Notes under the pieces: generated by a model | Seen by the model: only the letters and a program-made list of their open reading frames with translations | The model's database searches: none | Told to the model about the DNA's origin: nothing | Shown: one piece after another, positions 10,561 through 22,520 of the stretch | Position numbering within the stretch: position 1 is the stretch's first letter | Layout: each line of letters begins with the position of its first letter | Assembly: GCA_944470555.2 (NCBI GenBank) | Contig: OX104129.1 | Coordinates: 50,997,998 to 51,061,997, forward strand | Origin: Heterobilharzia americana | Lineage: Eukaryota > Platyhelminthes > Trematoda > Strigeidida > Schistosomatidae | Length of the DNA stretch: 64,000 nt | Reading direction: 5' to 3' | Made by a program: the position numbers and the translations under genes

Positions 10561-11880
10561 TTCTAAATTGCTGCTGAAATTCAGCTGATGCAAAACGTCT
10601 CCGAAATCATGTAGGAAAATTTCACAGGTAGTTTATTGAATAGTCGACGAAATGCTTACTGCTCCCAGAACCATACCTCAATGGGTACCAAAGAACTGCA
10701 AATAGAAACATGCTTGGGAAGTATTTCATTGGTACATAGGTTTTGAGAAGTTGCAGAGCATTTTATATTCTTACGCTCAATTATATTGAATTACAATTGA
10801 ATGTAGACGGTTTATCGCTAACAAGTGTGCCCAATATTCAGGAAATTGTCATTGATGTATTCCCTAAACAGAACAACGTCAATCGGTATTTGGACGATGG
10901 GACAGTTGAGTTACTCAGCTTGCTAGAAACCGGTGTGTTGCAAGGTTACTTGGAGTGAGTGCTCCCGTTAATTCGGGAGGCCTTGTATGTGATGTACCAG
11001 TGCGATTTATCACCACACTGCTCACTGGACACAAATCGCGAAAGGCATGTGATAGGTGCACAAATGACTATTAGAGGATGAGTTATTCCAAGACATTCTC
11101 TGTTGCTGAGTATGTGAATTTGAGTAGTACTTCATTTCAAAGTCAGGAAAATACTGATCACTATAACTCACATCCTCCGCTTGAAAATCTGCAGACTGAC
11201 ATGAAAAAGTGCTTTCCACTAGATTAGATGCACTTGGTTTATTGAAGCTTAGTGAAGAAGCTTGTCCCCCTAAGGAAAGGCTGTTAAAAGAATCGATCGT
11301 ATCACCTGGACCGCGGTATCCTGTGCTGCGTAGGTACCATGGTCCTGATAGCGAGGTTCTGCTTACCTTCTGACTTCTAACAAAATGTCGGCCAACTTTA
11401 GATAGTAGATATTGGAAGACTGCTGAAGCTGGATAGTTTCAACCATATATAAGACCTTCGGTTTGTGAAATATACTTCGCTTTGTATTGTATGGAAACTT
11501 CATGGAGTTGTCGATATCTATTTCATACTATGCAGTCCAGAATAGTACTTGCCTTTGCTTGGTGTCACAGCTAAACAGCCACTTCACTTTATCAAAAACA
11601 TCATTTGCGTGTATGTTGATGAATACATATAGAATGGGTATACACTTACAGATTTAGTGAATAATGTAAATCGACATGGCACGCTAGATTACTTTCCTAC
11701 ATTCGCTTTCGGATCTTTTATTTATACGCTTAAGAGACCAACCGTTGGATCTCGGCCAGCAGCTACAGCCTTAGGAACAAATTCCAAGCATAATTAAAAT
11801 AATGGGGAGGGGTTACCACTTTGTATTCTCTTTGGGTAGTTCAGCTGTCTCAGCCGTAGCTGAAAGCAAGTTAAGTGATT
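10560..11880 (+). pseudogene. CACTA transposase relic 2, Tnp2-like
   Basis: Reading through stops gives the Tnp2 order more completely than in relic 1. LNVDGLSLTSVPN lies at about 10800-10840; LLSLLETGV at about 10920; a GHKSRKACDRC zinc-type motif at about 11030-11065; the TDMKKCFPLD segment that precedes MHLV near 11200-11235; and the C-terminal FGSFIYTLKRP at about 11707-11740. The last corresponds to FGSYMQKIGR in relic 1. The open 71-codon frame at 10743-10958 belongs to this relic. Several stops and shifts show it is inactive. Both relics point the same way and belong to the same superfamily. Confidence 0.7.
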
Positions 11881-12825
11881 CGCGGATAAGTTTTTAAGTG
11901 TGAATTGTACACTTAACGACTTAATATTGCTGTATCTATTCAGGAATGTCGGGTCAAATCCCTACCTATATGAAAAAAGCCATGTCCAGTATTTTCGATC
12001 AAGAATACATAAAACAACTGTCGTAGGTGAATGCGCCAGAAAAGGGATAAAGAAAATATGAATGGAGACGATACTGGAAAGTTAGTATCATATTCTTGAG
12101 TTACAAATCCCTCTAACATGAGGAGTGAGGAGTTACAAAGTGACGAAAAGTCTGTCCATGTTTGACTTCCACCTGACATATACAAAGGCTTTAGTCTTTA
12201 TTTCAAAATATGAGTGACTATTCGAAAGTCGAGATAACAGAAGAACTTCAACGAAGGTTATAACCATCTCCGACTTTCTTAACCTATACACAGACGCGAT
12301 GTGATCGTATGTGAGGAATTCGGGTAATGCATTCGAAATCGATGAAACCGTGTATCCGACTGAAAGCGTTGATTAACCGTACCTACACTGATTGAGTGTG
12401 AAACAGAAAATATTTTTTAAATAAATTGTTGTTTTATAGGTAACTGCTTAAAACCTTTTTATCAACACGCAAAATTTAGTGATCAACGTGTACAGGGGAG
12501 TTTATATCTGTAAAAAATTAGTTAATGTGACTAAAGAAGTGGAGATATATACAAAGCCGATAGTCAAATACAGAAGAAGTATATTGCAAGAAAGATGTAG
12601 CTCCCTAGTTCCAAAAGTTAACACGTAAATACATATTTATGTACATAGGAGGAGAACGGGCAGTGAAAAAAAAGCTGTAAATAATTGGGAAAGTTGCAAG
12701 TAAGAGAGCAAGTGGGACTGAAAAGCGTGCCGTGAACCAGCATGAGAAACCCCCACAACACATCCAAAATCTAATCAAAAAATTACTGACAACTTACCGC
12801 CAGCAGCGACTAAACGAAGGGAGTG
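11881..12825. other. Nothing recognised
   Basis: AT-rich, with only short open frames and no motifs. An 81-codon minus frame at 11940-12185 has no recognisable content. Confidence 0.4.
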
Positions 12826-12829
12826 AAAG

Positions 12830-13006
12830 GCATAAATGTATACCAAAGTAGTTGGACGAGTTGCTTGGTTGTGGCTAGCAGAGGAATACAGTACGTGCGT
12901 ATTTGGGACTCGTCAACTAGAGGTACCTACGCCGCAATGAGTGACATTGTTCCCACTGAGACTCCAAACTCGTACATATCGCTTCAAACACCAATGCGAA
13001 CTCCAA
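12830..13006 (-). repeat. Sm-alpha-like SINE with broken hammerhead ribozyme, copy 1
   Basis: On the minus strand the order is: a short promoter-like head, the GTGGGAACAATGTCACTCAT block, GGTACCTCTAG, then TTGACGAGTCCCAAATA, a jump, and CTCTGCTAGCCACAACC. This matches my recollection of the schistosome Sm-alpha satellite/SINE, where the hammerhead core lies between these blocks. The second strand of stem II and the GAAA box are deleted, and the first core base is C to T. It directly abuts the end of repeat body copy 2. Confidence 0.6.
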
Positions 13007-13008
13007 GC

Positions 13009-14033
13009 AAACCGACATATACAACACCAACTCTCCATCTAACCTACATATCCACACACACCACATCACATCACATCACAAAAGCAAATCTCCAAATATA
13101 CACACCTCATTCAACAGACTGTCATCACACTCTATCCACACTAACGATATCTCATCACTCCACCCGTCTCGTCTGTACACGATTGTCAATCGCCCTGTCA
13201 AAAGCCAGCATTCAACTCTTCTATGACCACTTTTGAAGAGTGAGGTGAAACTCTCGTTTTTGATAAACACTATCAATCAAACTGTACCTCCTCTCCACCC
13301 ACCTCGACTCAACGCAAAGTCAACCTGAATAACCCACAGTCAATGAACGCACCATATTCACACTGCATCTGCTCACCAACTGAGACTACATCCTCAACAT
13401 TACACACAGACTGTCATCAACATTATCAGTCGACAACATGCTGATGCTGATAATCGACAGAGAGGAGCGAAGACACTATTTCAGTCTGAGTGTCAACGTC
13501 AATCGGCCTCGATGTCAGCCTAGATACCGGTCACCATGTCCACACATGGCCATCACTGAGTGACAGTGCTCAGTGAATGCTAATGCTAATGCCAATGCCA
13601 ATGTGTATGCGTATGTGTATATGAGTGCGCCTACACACGTGTTTGTGTTTGTGTTTTTTGACGGAATGAGATGAGGAGGAGATAAACACAATGCGTCTTC
13701 TTGTAGTGATTCTAGGAGGACTGGTACAATATGCTTCGATTGAAGTGGCGATTCAGGCGATACTTGAAGGAGGTGAGTGTCGCTTCTCGGTGTGCTCCTC
13801 AGTATTGTCTTGTCAGTTATTCAAGTGTGATTGATCTGGTATTGATTGGATTCGTTATGGATTGGTTGAATGGGTGATGAATTGTTTGACTGGATGTTTC
13901 CTGGATGGTGAATTGAGTCACTGGCTTATGCGAGTGTCTGTGTTTGCGTGTATTCGTGTGAAAGTGAACACTTGTGTACGTGTGAGTGTGCGAATGTGTG
14001 TCAGCACATGTCAGTATGTGAGCGGGTAGGTGC
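13009..14033 (-). repeat. tRNA-Ala-linked repeat, body copy 2 (1.03 kb, inverted)
   Basis: Reverse complement of 3340-4392 with near-identity along its length, including the 66-codon frame now at 13076-13276 on the minus strand. It is about 28 bp shorter, partly because the GGCATT-type minisatellite has fewer units here (13576-13605) and the GT run is shorter. Its left edge adjoins the Sm-alpha-like element; its right edge runs into the tail shared with 4577-4740. Confidence 0.8.
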
Positions 14034-14240
14034 GGTGATAGGAGTTGGGACACTGACAGAGGGGTTTCTTTTGATGTTGTGCTTGTTGGTTTTGAGTGGT
14101 GGTTGGGTGCGTCTTGGTAGTTTTTGCATGAACTGGCGTTGGACCATTGACCACACATGGATATGGAGTACCTGAGTATTGATCTTGGTATTTCACTCAT
14201 ATAACTTTATCACCCGCGACACTTATAGACAATTATGAAA
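14034..14240 (-). repeat. Tail and decayed tRNA-Ala-like head of repeat copy 2
   Basis: Read on the minus strand from 14205, the segment GATCAATACTCAGGTACTCCA (14184-14164) matches the T arm and acceptor 3' strand of the tRNA-Ala at 4504-4576 with a few transitions. It is followed by the GTGTGGTCAA...TCCAACGCC...CAACAAGCACAACATC tail seen at 4580-4680. Upstream, similarity to the anticodon arm is weak. Here the order is head, tail, body without interruption, which defines the unit order of the family. Confidence 0.6.
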
Positions 14241-17110
14241 ACCACCTTCAAATACAACAAGAACACCAACATCATCGTCAACAGTGATACCCAAATTCCT
14301 CACTTTGTGTTTTCTTTGTAACTTAACAACCCTTTAGGAATTACAGTAAATGTTTACTGAGGAATTATATATTGTACTTCCCAGATGTACTTATCGTTGA
14401 CATGTTAGAAATAAAGCTGCGCATGTTGTATGTAAGAGATAATGATCAGTAGCAAAGTAAATGTTGGGTTTAGAAAAAGATACTCGATGATGGCACTGGA
14501 TAACTGTTAGTGTATGTTGAATTGACAAATTCTGATGTGTATTATAGTGGCCAAGTGATAAAAGGTTTACCATGAGATCTTATAATCATGAGTCCAACTA
14601 CTCATAGGGTATTGCGTGCGCGCTGCCAACGAGTCGTGAACCAGGGTGCGGGGTTGTCAAGTTTTCGACAACTCTAAAGTTCGCTTCAGTCCATGATGAG
14701 AAGTACTTTAGGAACAACGAACTTGCATAAATCCACTAGCTGAATTAATTTGTCGTAAGTTTCCTTGAAAGATAATGATACCAATCGGTGTAACCTGAGA
14801 TTTAAAATCGAAATAATGTACAAATTGTTTTCCCAGATAAGCACATCACTGAGAGGTTAAGAGGTTTAACGACTGTACAGATATCAATAAGATGATAATA
14901 TTTCCAGCGTGTTTCAAAATCCAACTCATCTGTTTGTAGGAACAACAGAATTCGTACATCTGGCACATAAATAGTACATTCTTCATGAAATAATTGGTAT
15001 AAGTTAATAATATGATGGAAAGGATGAATATTACAACATGAAGCAATCCATGTACATGTGTGACGAGATTTTCAGTGCTTTCAAACTGATAATCGTTAAC
15101 TATCGTCATGAAAGTCGATATGTTGGACGACTGAAATGGCATAGTTGTTAATAGCAGTAGAGAAGAAGAGCGTTACGTAGTCGAAAGTAAATTTGTTCTC
15201 CACCAAAAATAATTGGGATGTAATATTTAATACAATAAGTATAAACTTTAATCGAAATATTTACGTGACTGCCCTAAATAAGTATATTTCGCGTAAGCAG
15301 GTAATAATTGACTTAATGACATTTTGCAGTAGTTTAGATATACTCGAAGTAAACACCTATTACAAATAAGTAACTAAGGCGTTTACTGAAAACAGTTTGT
15401 TGAATTTGTGTACAATAATGAATTAATCGTTTCTTAATTAGTCAGTAACCTGTTTAATAGAATGTGGGCTCAAATACTCAAGTAAAATTTCCTTTCCTGT
15501 TGTTTAAATTTATGCCAACAACATCCCACCGTTTAGTTTTAGCTGATGTGAGTCTTTAAAGTTGATTAAGATGACGACTTGTAACTGCCGAACATGTAAC
15601 TAGTCAAAGTGATAATCATGTCTATTAGTAGGCGTTTTTACAATAAGCATAACAGTGATTGGTGAGTTTATAGGTAAACTTCAAATTCACTAAGCTAACT
15701 GTTAAATGAGGATGTCATAAAGTCATATCAGTATAAAATGAAAATGAATTTTTTTCTTCTAAGTAACTTCTCCCCGTTAGGAAAGAGTTACAATAGGAGG
15801 AATTGGTGAAATGCATCGATTAGATTTCATTGGATAGCTTGTAATATTTAGAAAGTGTTTTCAATTAAACAGTCATACTGATAAACTTTGTTTTAAATAA
15901 TTAATTATTACTGTTCAGAATTTGCAGTCGATCAACTAGGAATATACTACTCAGTTTTCCTACTGAAATGCCTTAGCCATATATTCACACACAACAGAAA
16001 GTTACAACAGTCTGTTTGGCTTTCCATAGTAGCAGACGAAGATAAGAGAGAATATATTGCTATTCGAGGGACTTGTAAAATTAAAACAACCAGTATCTGA
16101 ATGTATCTCTTTTTATAGTCGTCAATTCTTATTACATTTCATACCGTCCTCTGAATCAACTAAGCACTTCATTTTTTAATGTCTTATACTGTATAACATG
16201 TACAGAATTGTCGCTATATTATTCTCTCATATAAACATAAAACTGCAAAACAGAAGGCAAACATTAGTTGCGGCAGAAGTGTCACTGAAATTCTGAGCTC
16301 GTTAAAAGTATCATTTTTAACATGGAAGTCACTGATTTTGTGGAAGTGATCACTGATTACTTTTGAAGATGCATAGAACATTTGAAGATTGATATCGTTA
16401 TGGATCCCTGATACAACGACTAAGACCATTGAATTTCAAATTTACATTGGTCTACAGTCTTTAGCTTGAGAAAAACTGAGTGGTGAGTTGGCTATCCTAT
16501 TTAATATTGCACTTTTCAGCATAACTTAGCATCGAATGGACTTAAGACTTCGATCGAGAAGAGTAAACTTGGAAGAACTATCATTAAGTATCAAGCTATC
16601 CGTTTACAAGTTCCCCAGATCTGGAACTCGGTGAAATCAGTATTTTGAGAAATATCAGGAGGACAATTCGAAAATTTGAATTGTTCTACTGCTGAACATA
16701 AAGAATACTCAAGAAAGTCGAACTATAGCGTGTTGCAAAGATTAGCACAAATTATGAAGCTCTAATTTTTGGACAGAGACCGGAAAAAATGTTTTACTGT
16801 GTTCAGAAAAAAAATTATCATAAAGTTGATTGTACTCAACCATCTAATGAACTGAAAAAGTTGTTACTTCAGCATTTTCGGCAGAAAATTTCGTGAAAAA
16901 AGAGAAAACTGACTTCACTAATTTTACCAGAGCAAAGCACCTAAGTATACACTGAAAAATATCAAGCCAAAAAGTACATAACTTTAGTTGTGGAGATCAG
17001 TTCAGGATTCATCTACGATACTAACTGGTCACCGGATTTTATGACTGGATTCTACTGCTGCAACAAAGTCAGGTATTTCAGAGTGTAAAAACTTTGACGA
17101 GAGAGATTTC
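14241..17110. other. AT-rich, no recognisable gene
   Basis: No transposon motif or RNA was recognised. Two small minus-strand frames encode hydrophobic stretches: 14846-15142 (98 codons, with a segment VVIFILSIILLTYTNYF) and 16214-16429 (71 codons, ending LMFAFCFAVLCLY). Either could be an exon of a membrane protein or chance AT-rich translation; I could not connect them through splice sites. The 16500-17050 stretch also gives no match. Confidence 0.4.
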
Positions 17111-17114
17111 AAGC

Positions 17115-18355
17115 AACTTGTGAAGTGATCATATGTACTTTTATTTACAGACAGACAAAATCAACGTGAAACCACGCACGAAAGTGCATCGGCTCAAGTT
17201 GACACATTTCACACAGAGAACAGGTGGATGGAAAATAAGTGACATTAAAGTAGACAAAAAGATCATGAAAGACAACAAAGTGAATATATTCGCACTATTG
17301 ACTAATTTTCAGCTATATCACTAAAGTTCAACCATTCATTCCAATCTTCTCAACGACCCATGCTAGGCAGTTTACACTGCTCAGAGACTTTGTCGGTGTC
17401 CTGGTCTGGCTACTATAGGCCTTATTTCAACCCAATCCTACTTCGGCTGACACTATATCGAAGTAAGGGGTGGCCCGACATACGCAACACATGTCCGAGC
17501 ATCGTCAGTCACTGGAGATTCACAACCTTATTGATTGACTTGCCACCCTATGCCTAGTAACCTTCACGTAATCTCGACGTTACTCACACGATGATTCTAC
17601 CATACGCCAACACTGCAGCGGAGAAACTTGTGATCGAGAACCTTCAGTCTCTTGATATCTTCTACTTTCAATGGCCATGCCGTACAGGCGTAGAACGTGA
17701 CAGAAGGGACTGCACAGCAGTAAACTCATGCATCAACAGTAGTCGGATATCTTACCAGTCGCAGGCACATATGACGCAAGTTGACAACTGACAAACGGGC
17801 TTTCTGTATCCGAGCTGAGATTTTGTCAGCAAACAGTTCAAGCTGATACAATCCCCCAAGTAAGCGAAATAGTCAAGATATTCTACCATCTTACTCCCCA
17901 TCATTAAACTGGAAGTAGCTGGAGACCACTCCTGAAGCCCCATCTTATGTTTGACAGATGAGAAATACATGCCAAACACACATTCCTGCTCAACACGTTC
18001 AGAAGACGCTATATTTTGTCAGCATCACCTGTCAGGAAAATGTTGTCTGCTTGTTCCAAGTCAAATAGGTATCCTCCGAAGAGTACACCAATCCCTGTAA
18101 AGTCGGAGGTACTTAAGGTTATGTCCATCAGCATGTTTATAACGAAGCGGAACAGGAACGGTGGCAACGAGCGTTCCGGGTGGACACCACTAGTTGTCAT
18201 TATTTCAGACAGTAACTCTCCACATATCCTTACACTGCTGCCTGAGTGAGCTTTGATTAGCGCTATATACTTACTCGGTACGCCTTTCACAATCAGATAC
18301 TGCAGTACCACTTCTCAGTCGAGAGTTGAATATCGCCTACAGGTCAAAAAATATG
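17115..18355 (-). pseudogene. RTE-B type non-LTR relic: RT palm, thumb, C-terminus and 3' UTR
   Basis: Minus-strand reading gives GVPSKYIALIKA, the decayed GVHPERSLPPFLF site (in intact relatives GVRQGCPLSPFLF), FTGIGVL, and a decayed LEQAD segment where the catalytic ADD should be (frame 18009-18311). Then come KMGLQEWSPAT and DYFAYLGDCIS (17752-17979), then PLKVEDIKRL. From about 17340 to 17115 it ends in a 3' UTR also found at 38990-39180 and 44170-44420. Stops and shifts make it inactive. I label the family RTE-B only to separate it from the (TAA)n-tailed RTE-A. Confidence 0.75.
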
Positions 18356-19170
18356 AATGGATTACCAAGATGTAGAGGTAAAGAGTACTACTGAAGATGT
18401 TCTGACTTCGAGAAAACCTTTCAAAATGCAAATCGTTTGGATTCATTGGTATAATAAATATCGTTGTTTTTATCTAATTCGCTATGATTGGAGCAAGACA
18501 GGATGTATTAGGAAAGTTTATAGCTCTAGAAGGTGTCATCTAGTTAACAACTCTAAACAGAAGTACGCTGTATCAAAAACTGAGAAATCTGTTTACATCA
18601 CTTCCTCAAGCTACAAAGTTTCATTCAGTTGAGTGTTCATCATAAAATGATAATATTTATTCTGATTTTGCATTGGATACGAGCAGCCATGATTTATTTA
18701 TACTTTATAGTGAATTAAAAATTTCTCGATCAGCTGATGTTCAACAAACAGCTGTTTTCAATTATGAAATTATAGACCAACACCATCATACACTTGGTAG
18801 TTATCTTATTTCAAGTTGCATGGCTCAGCATACTTCAACATCGAAGGCAACCCTAAAATTTAGCACAAAATGATTACTGTCTACCCATTGGAAATCGACT
18901 CTAGTCGATACTTGTTATCAACACCAAAACTATCAATACGCCTACATCGTGAAGTGCTTCAATAGCTGATAGAAATTTGGCTATTATGTATCCTAATGAA
19001 AGAAGTTTTACAATTTTTTCAGGCAAATATGACTATGTGAAAAAATGCAGTTTAAATAAGATGACTCTAAATTAGTAAGAGTGAGGTATATGTTGGAAAA
19101 AGTCGGTTATTATGTCAATATTCTGTTGAAATCGTTAACATGAAGAAATTTAACGACCATTCCCATATAT
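18356..19170. other. Nothing recognised
   Basis: Contains small plus-strand frames at 18357-18632 (91 codons) and 18673-18873 (66 codons) with mixed composition. No known domain and no convincing splice partner were seen. Confidence 0.35.
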
Positions 19171-20540
19171 GATGGGAGGAGGGAACTTACAGGAACTTCA
19201 ACATCCAGACTCCGTTGTCTTCCAAAGATTCATGAAGAGGAAGTACCAATCAGACCAATATTTGATGCATTCAACTCTCCGTATCATACTATTGCTAAAT
19301 GGTTAGCTAAGACCAGTGAAGCGAACAATATATAAGTAAGGCATGAATAAAGTGTTTGAGTTCATTGATCGAAATGTTCAAGATAAAACTATGTCGTCAT
19401 TAGATGTAAACTCATTATGTATACATGTCTCAATTTGGGTAAAACTTGAATGTATGCATGACAAATAAGATTACCATAAATCTACCACTAAAAGAATTGA
19501 AGAACCTATTTTCACGGCGCACAACGAATGCGAATTTCGCGTTTAACGGATGAATATAAACAACTAGATAGATTCACCTCTTGAAACATAAATAATCAAT
19601 GTGATCATGACTCCATTAGAGAATACCAAATTCCAGTAAAGCATGAAGACAATAGACTTGTATTGCCATTACGTGGAAGACAAACTCATCTTGTATGCAA
19701 ACGACAAATACATAGATACCTTATTAGTGGAATTTGATAACAATCACAGTCTGGTCAGATTTATTTCTGAGCTCGAAATGAAGACCAGATTTCCTTATGG
19801 TATGTCTTGTTAAGTAGAAGATAAAAAGGGAAACAAGGCAGATCAGTTCAAAGAGCTCGAATATACTGGGCAATACACAAATTTCTATAGCTTCGTCTCA
19901 TTCTGGTGGAAGAATTCGGTGTATCGTTTAACCATGAAGGTTGGCGAGATATGCTCTGATGACGCATTGAGTAATGAAATAGAGCTTAGAAATACACAGA
20001 GATAATGGTTGTATAGATAAGCTGGTCAAGATGAATATGATGGGTCAGGGACGAAAAAGTCATTATTTTTGACTCTGAAGAAAATGAGAGACATGGTCTC
20101 AGAAAAACTGATCAGTCACTTGTGAAGCAGCCTAAGAAATGTTTATCTAACAGCCATGCTTGAAACAGGCTTCACCAAAAAAGCTGTTCTTCCTTTGAGT
20201 TGAAAAGGTGCAGTTACTTAGTTATCCGAATCAGTGTGTATGTATAAAATAAAATATTCACGTCGAGCAGGTCATATTGAATGTACTATGAAGACTCTTT
20301 CTAAGCGCACAAAGGAAAATTTACCAGTGTGGTGTTTGATGGAGAAGTGAACACAATCACTAGCTACATACATAATTACATCACTTTCCATAGTACACCC
20401 GATCCAAAATGGACTATTACACAAGTTCCCTCCCCTAGTGTCCTCCATAAAAGTTATGGGAACGAAACTACGAGTACAAATGTCTATCCAATTACTCACT
20501 TTTCCTTGACTGTGCTATGTCTTTACTGTGGCATAACTGT
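19170..20540 (+). pseudogene. Penelope-like element relic with RT and GIY-YIG remnants
   Basis: Plus-strand reading gives the RT motifs of Penelope-like elements in order: LPKIHEEEVPIRPIFDAFNS (19225-19285), SLDVNSLCIHV where intact copies have SLDVNSLFTNVP (about 19400-19430), and YCHYVEDKLI in place of the YRYVDDTF catalytic site (about 19655-19690). GQYTNFYSF follows at about 19870-19895. A decayed linker and GIY-YIG part lies near 20240-20420. Multiple stops are present. Penelope-like elements are known in schistosomes. Confidence 0.7.
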
Positions 20541-22258
20541 CTGAACCTTACTGACTGCGTTATGTTAATAATAACTAATTGGTGCTTGCGTACGCGTTCG
20601 TTTCCATTTCTGATAACATTTTATCACGTAATTTACTAGTCCTACTACAATCCCCCCCGTTTTGATTCTATTTCAACTTCAAATCTATTTATGAATTACC
20701 TGTCACATGTTTCAGCCACTTAGATTTTACTTTATACCATTCGTGAATACCTCATCGTGCAACATGAACTCCAAATCTGACTTATTGTATGTACATCCAT
20801 CGTTTATGTTGCTATTGACGCTCAATGTGTGCTTTAATGTACGAGATATCCACACTTAAATGTTAACCTTAGTAAGATTTTAAGGGAAATACTTATTCGC
20901 TAACACAAAACGTCTTTTTAGTGTTATGATGGGAATATTCCAGGAGTTTAAAAATTGATTTAGTTTGAAGACCAATTACATCTTGGATTAAAAGCTATTT
21001 ATTCCTAATCTGACAATAACTGACCTGATCCAGTTCATGTTATTCCCCTGTTTTAGCTGAAAATTGATATACAGATGCGACAAGGACAAGCTGCCACTTT
21101 AGGCCATCTCAATGTGGATATACAAAATTACTTGCTGCTGTGGAGGTAGTTATATCAACCATATGAAATGTATACTTTCCAAACACATTTCGGGGCATTA
21201 TTCTGTTTACTTATAAAAGGGAGAATGGAAATCAATATATACTTACATACCTTAACATCTGGTTACTTCCAAAGTAGTATTCTACGATTGTCTACAAAGT
21301 CAAACGAAACGGTTCTAAAAGCTCATAACTTCACCTGTACACAGTGTGGGAATCGGTGATTCACCCAGTCCAAGTCTGATCTTCATATGACAAATGAAAC
21401 TACACAATCTCCGATTGTCTTGGCGTTGATCATCCTTCCTTTTACTTTTCTAATTTTATCGTTTATCATCATTATAGTCCTTGTTTCTTTCCTACTGCGT
21501 CAAAGTAAACACTTAGGTATGCTAAGTTACATTTAGAAACAATCTACACCTGATCAAATTCCATATTTCTCTTATTCCGCTCACCACTCTATGGATTATT
21601 ACGTAAGCTTTTGTGCACTTACACTCAATTTTTGTTCGACTCTGTATTATCAGCGGTGAGACTACTACTTCTTGCCAGTGATTATAAATACGCGTGTTTG
21701 AATCTCACATCAGTTCCCTTGAGGTTGCAGATATACCTCACTGATAAATGCCAACGAGTATGAAACTTAAGTTCAGTGTTTCCCGCCAACCGCCTCTAAC
21801 CAACTGACATCCATCAAAATGCACAGCAATGATAAGTCTCCTAGCTTGGTGGACACATTGCAAACTGATCGATAGAATTCGGTCAGCAGTCAGGATTAGA
21901 CAACACTAATTTGGTTACTCTCCAGTGACTAGTCAATGTAAATACCATTTTACAGTTTCAATGAATGACATCGTAAAAAAGGAAATATTTTCTTCGTTGA
22001 AGTGTCTCTTGTAGCACATGATAAAAGATCACAGGGGGCGGGGCACTAAATATAGATGATAACGATGGTGTTGGATTCACTTATGAAAACTATATGAAAA
22101 ACTAATAGTAGTTTATCAATATAGAGAAGTCTTCTTACATATGGATACAAAACACTGTATTCAGTCTGAACAACAGATTTACAAGACATTTACACATTCG
22201 GTCAAAAATTGACATAAAGTCAGTACAAAATCACAACTAACTCCTGAGAAGAAGCATT
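20541..22258. other. 3' flank of ALG3; possible SINE-like segment
   Basis: No gene seen. Around 21625-21780 there is a stretch with a weak B-box-like GTTTGAATCTC and a tail (GATAAATGCCAAC) resembling the 32165-32360 SINE, but too decayed to classify firmly. The ALG3 3' UTR should begin at 22258 and run to lower coordinates; I saw no clear AATAAA within about 150 nt. Confidence 0.4.
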
Positions 22259-22520
22259 TTAAGCCTGCTTTTGTTTTCCACCAGGGGGTCGTGATGCTTT
22301 GGAAGCTTTTTTGCGTGTACTATTCAGGTGATTTTTCGTAGGAGTATTGACAACATTTTTGGTGTCCTTTTTCATATGAAGTGAAATAGTTCTAATCGGG
22401 ACAGATTCCGTAATCAATCCAATTAGTAGTAACAGATGACATGCGTGTAGCAGACCACTACTCCAACTTGTTGATGGATAAGTGTTCCAACAGATTTCAA
22501 TGAGGCCAAGAATTAACAAC
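22259..22520 (-). CDS. ALG3: ALG3 exon 9 (stop codon)
   Basis: The acceptor follows a T-rich tract (CTACTTATAG). Encodes [19 protein letters not shown], a last membrane helix ([12 protein letters not shown]), and a basic, lysine-rich tail of about 45 residues ending in TAA at 22259-22261. The human protein also ends in a short basic tail, so this may serve ER retention; that role is an inference. Confidence 0.95.
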
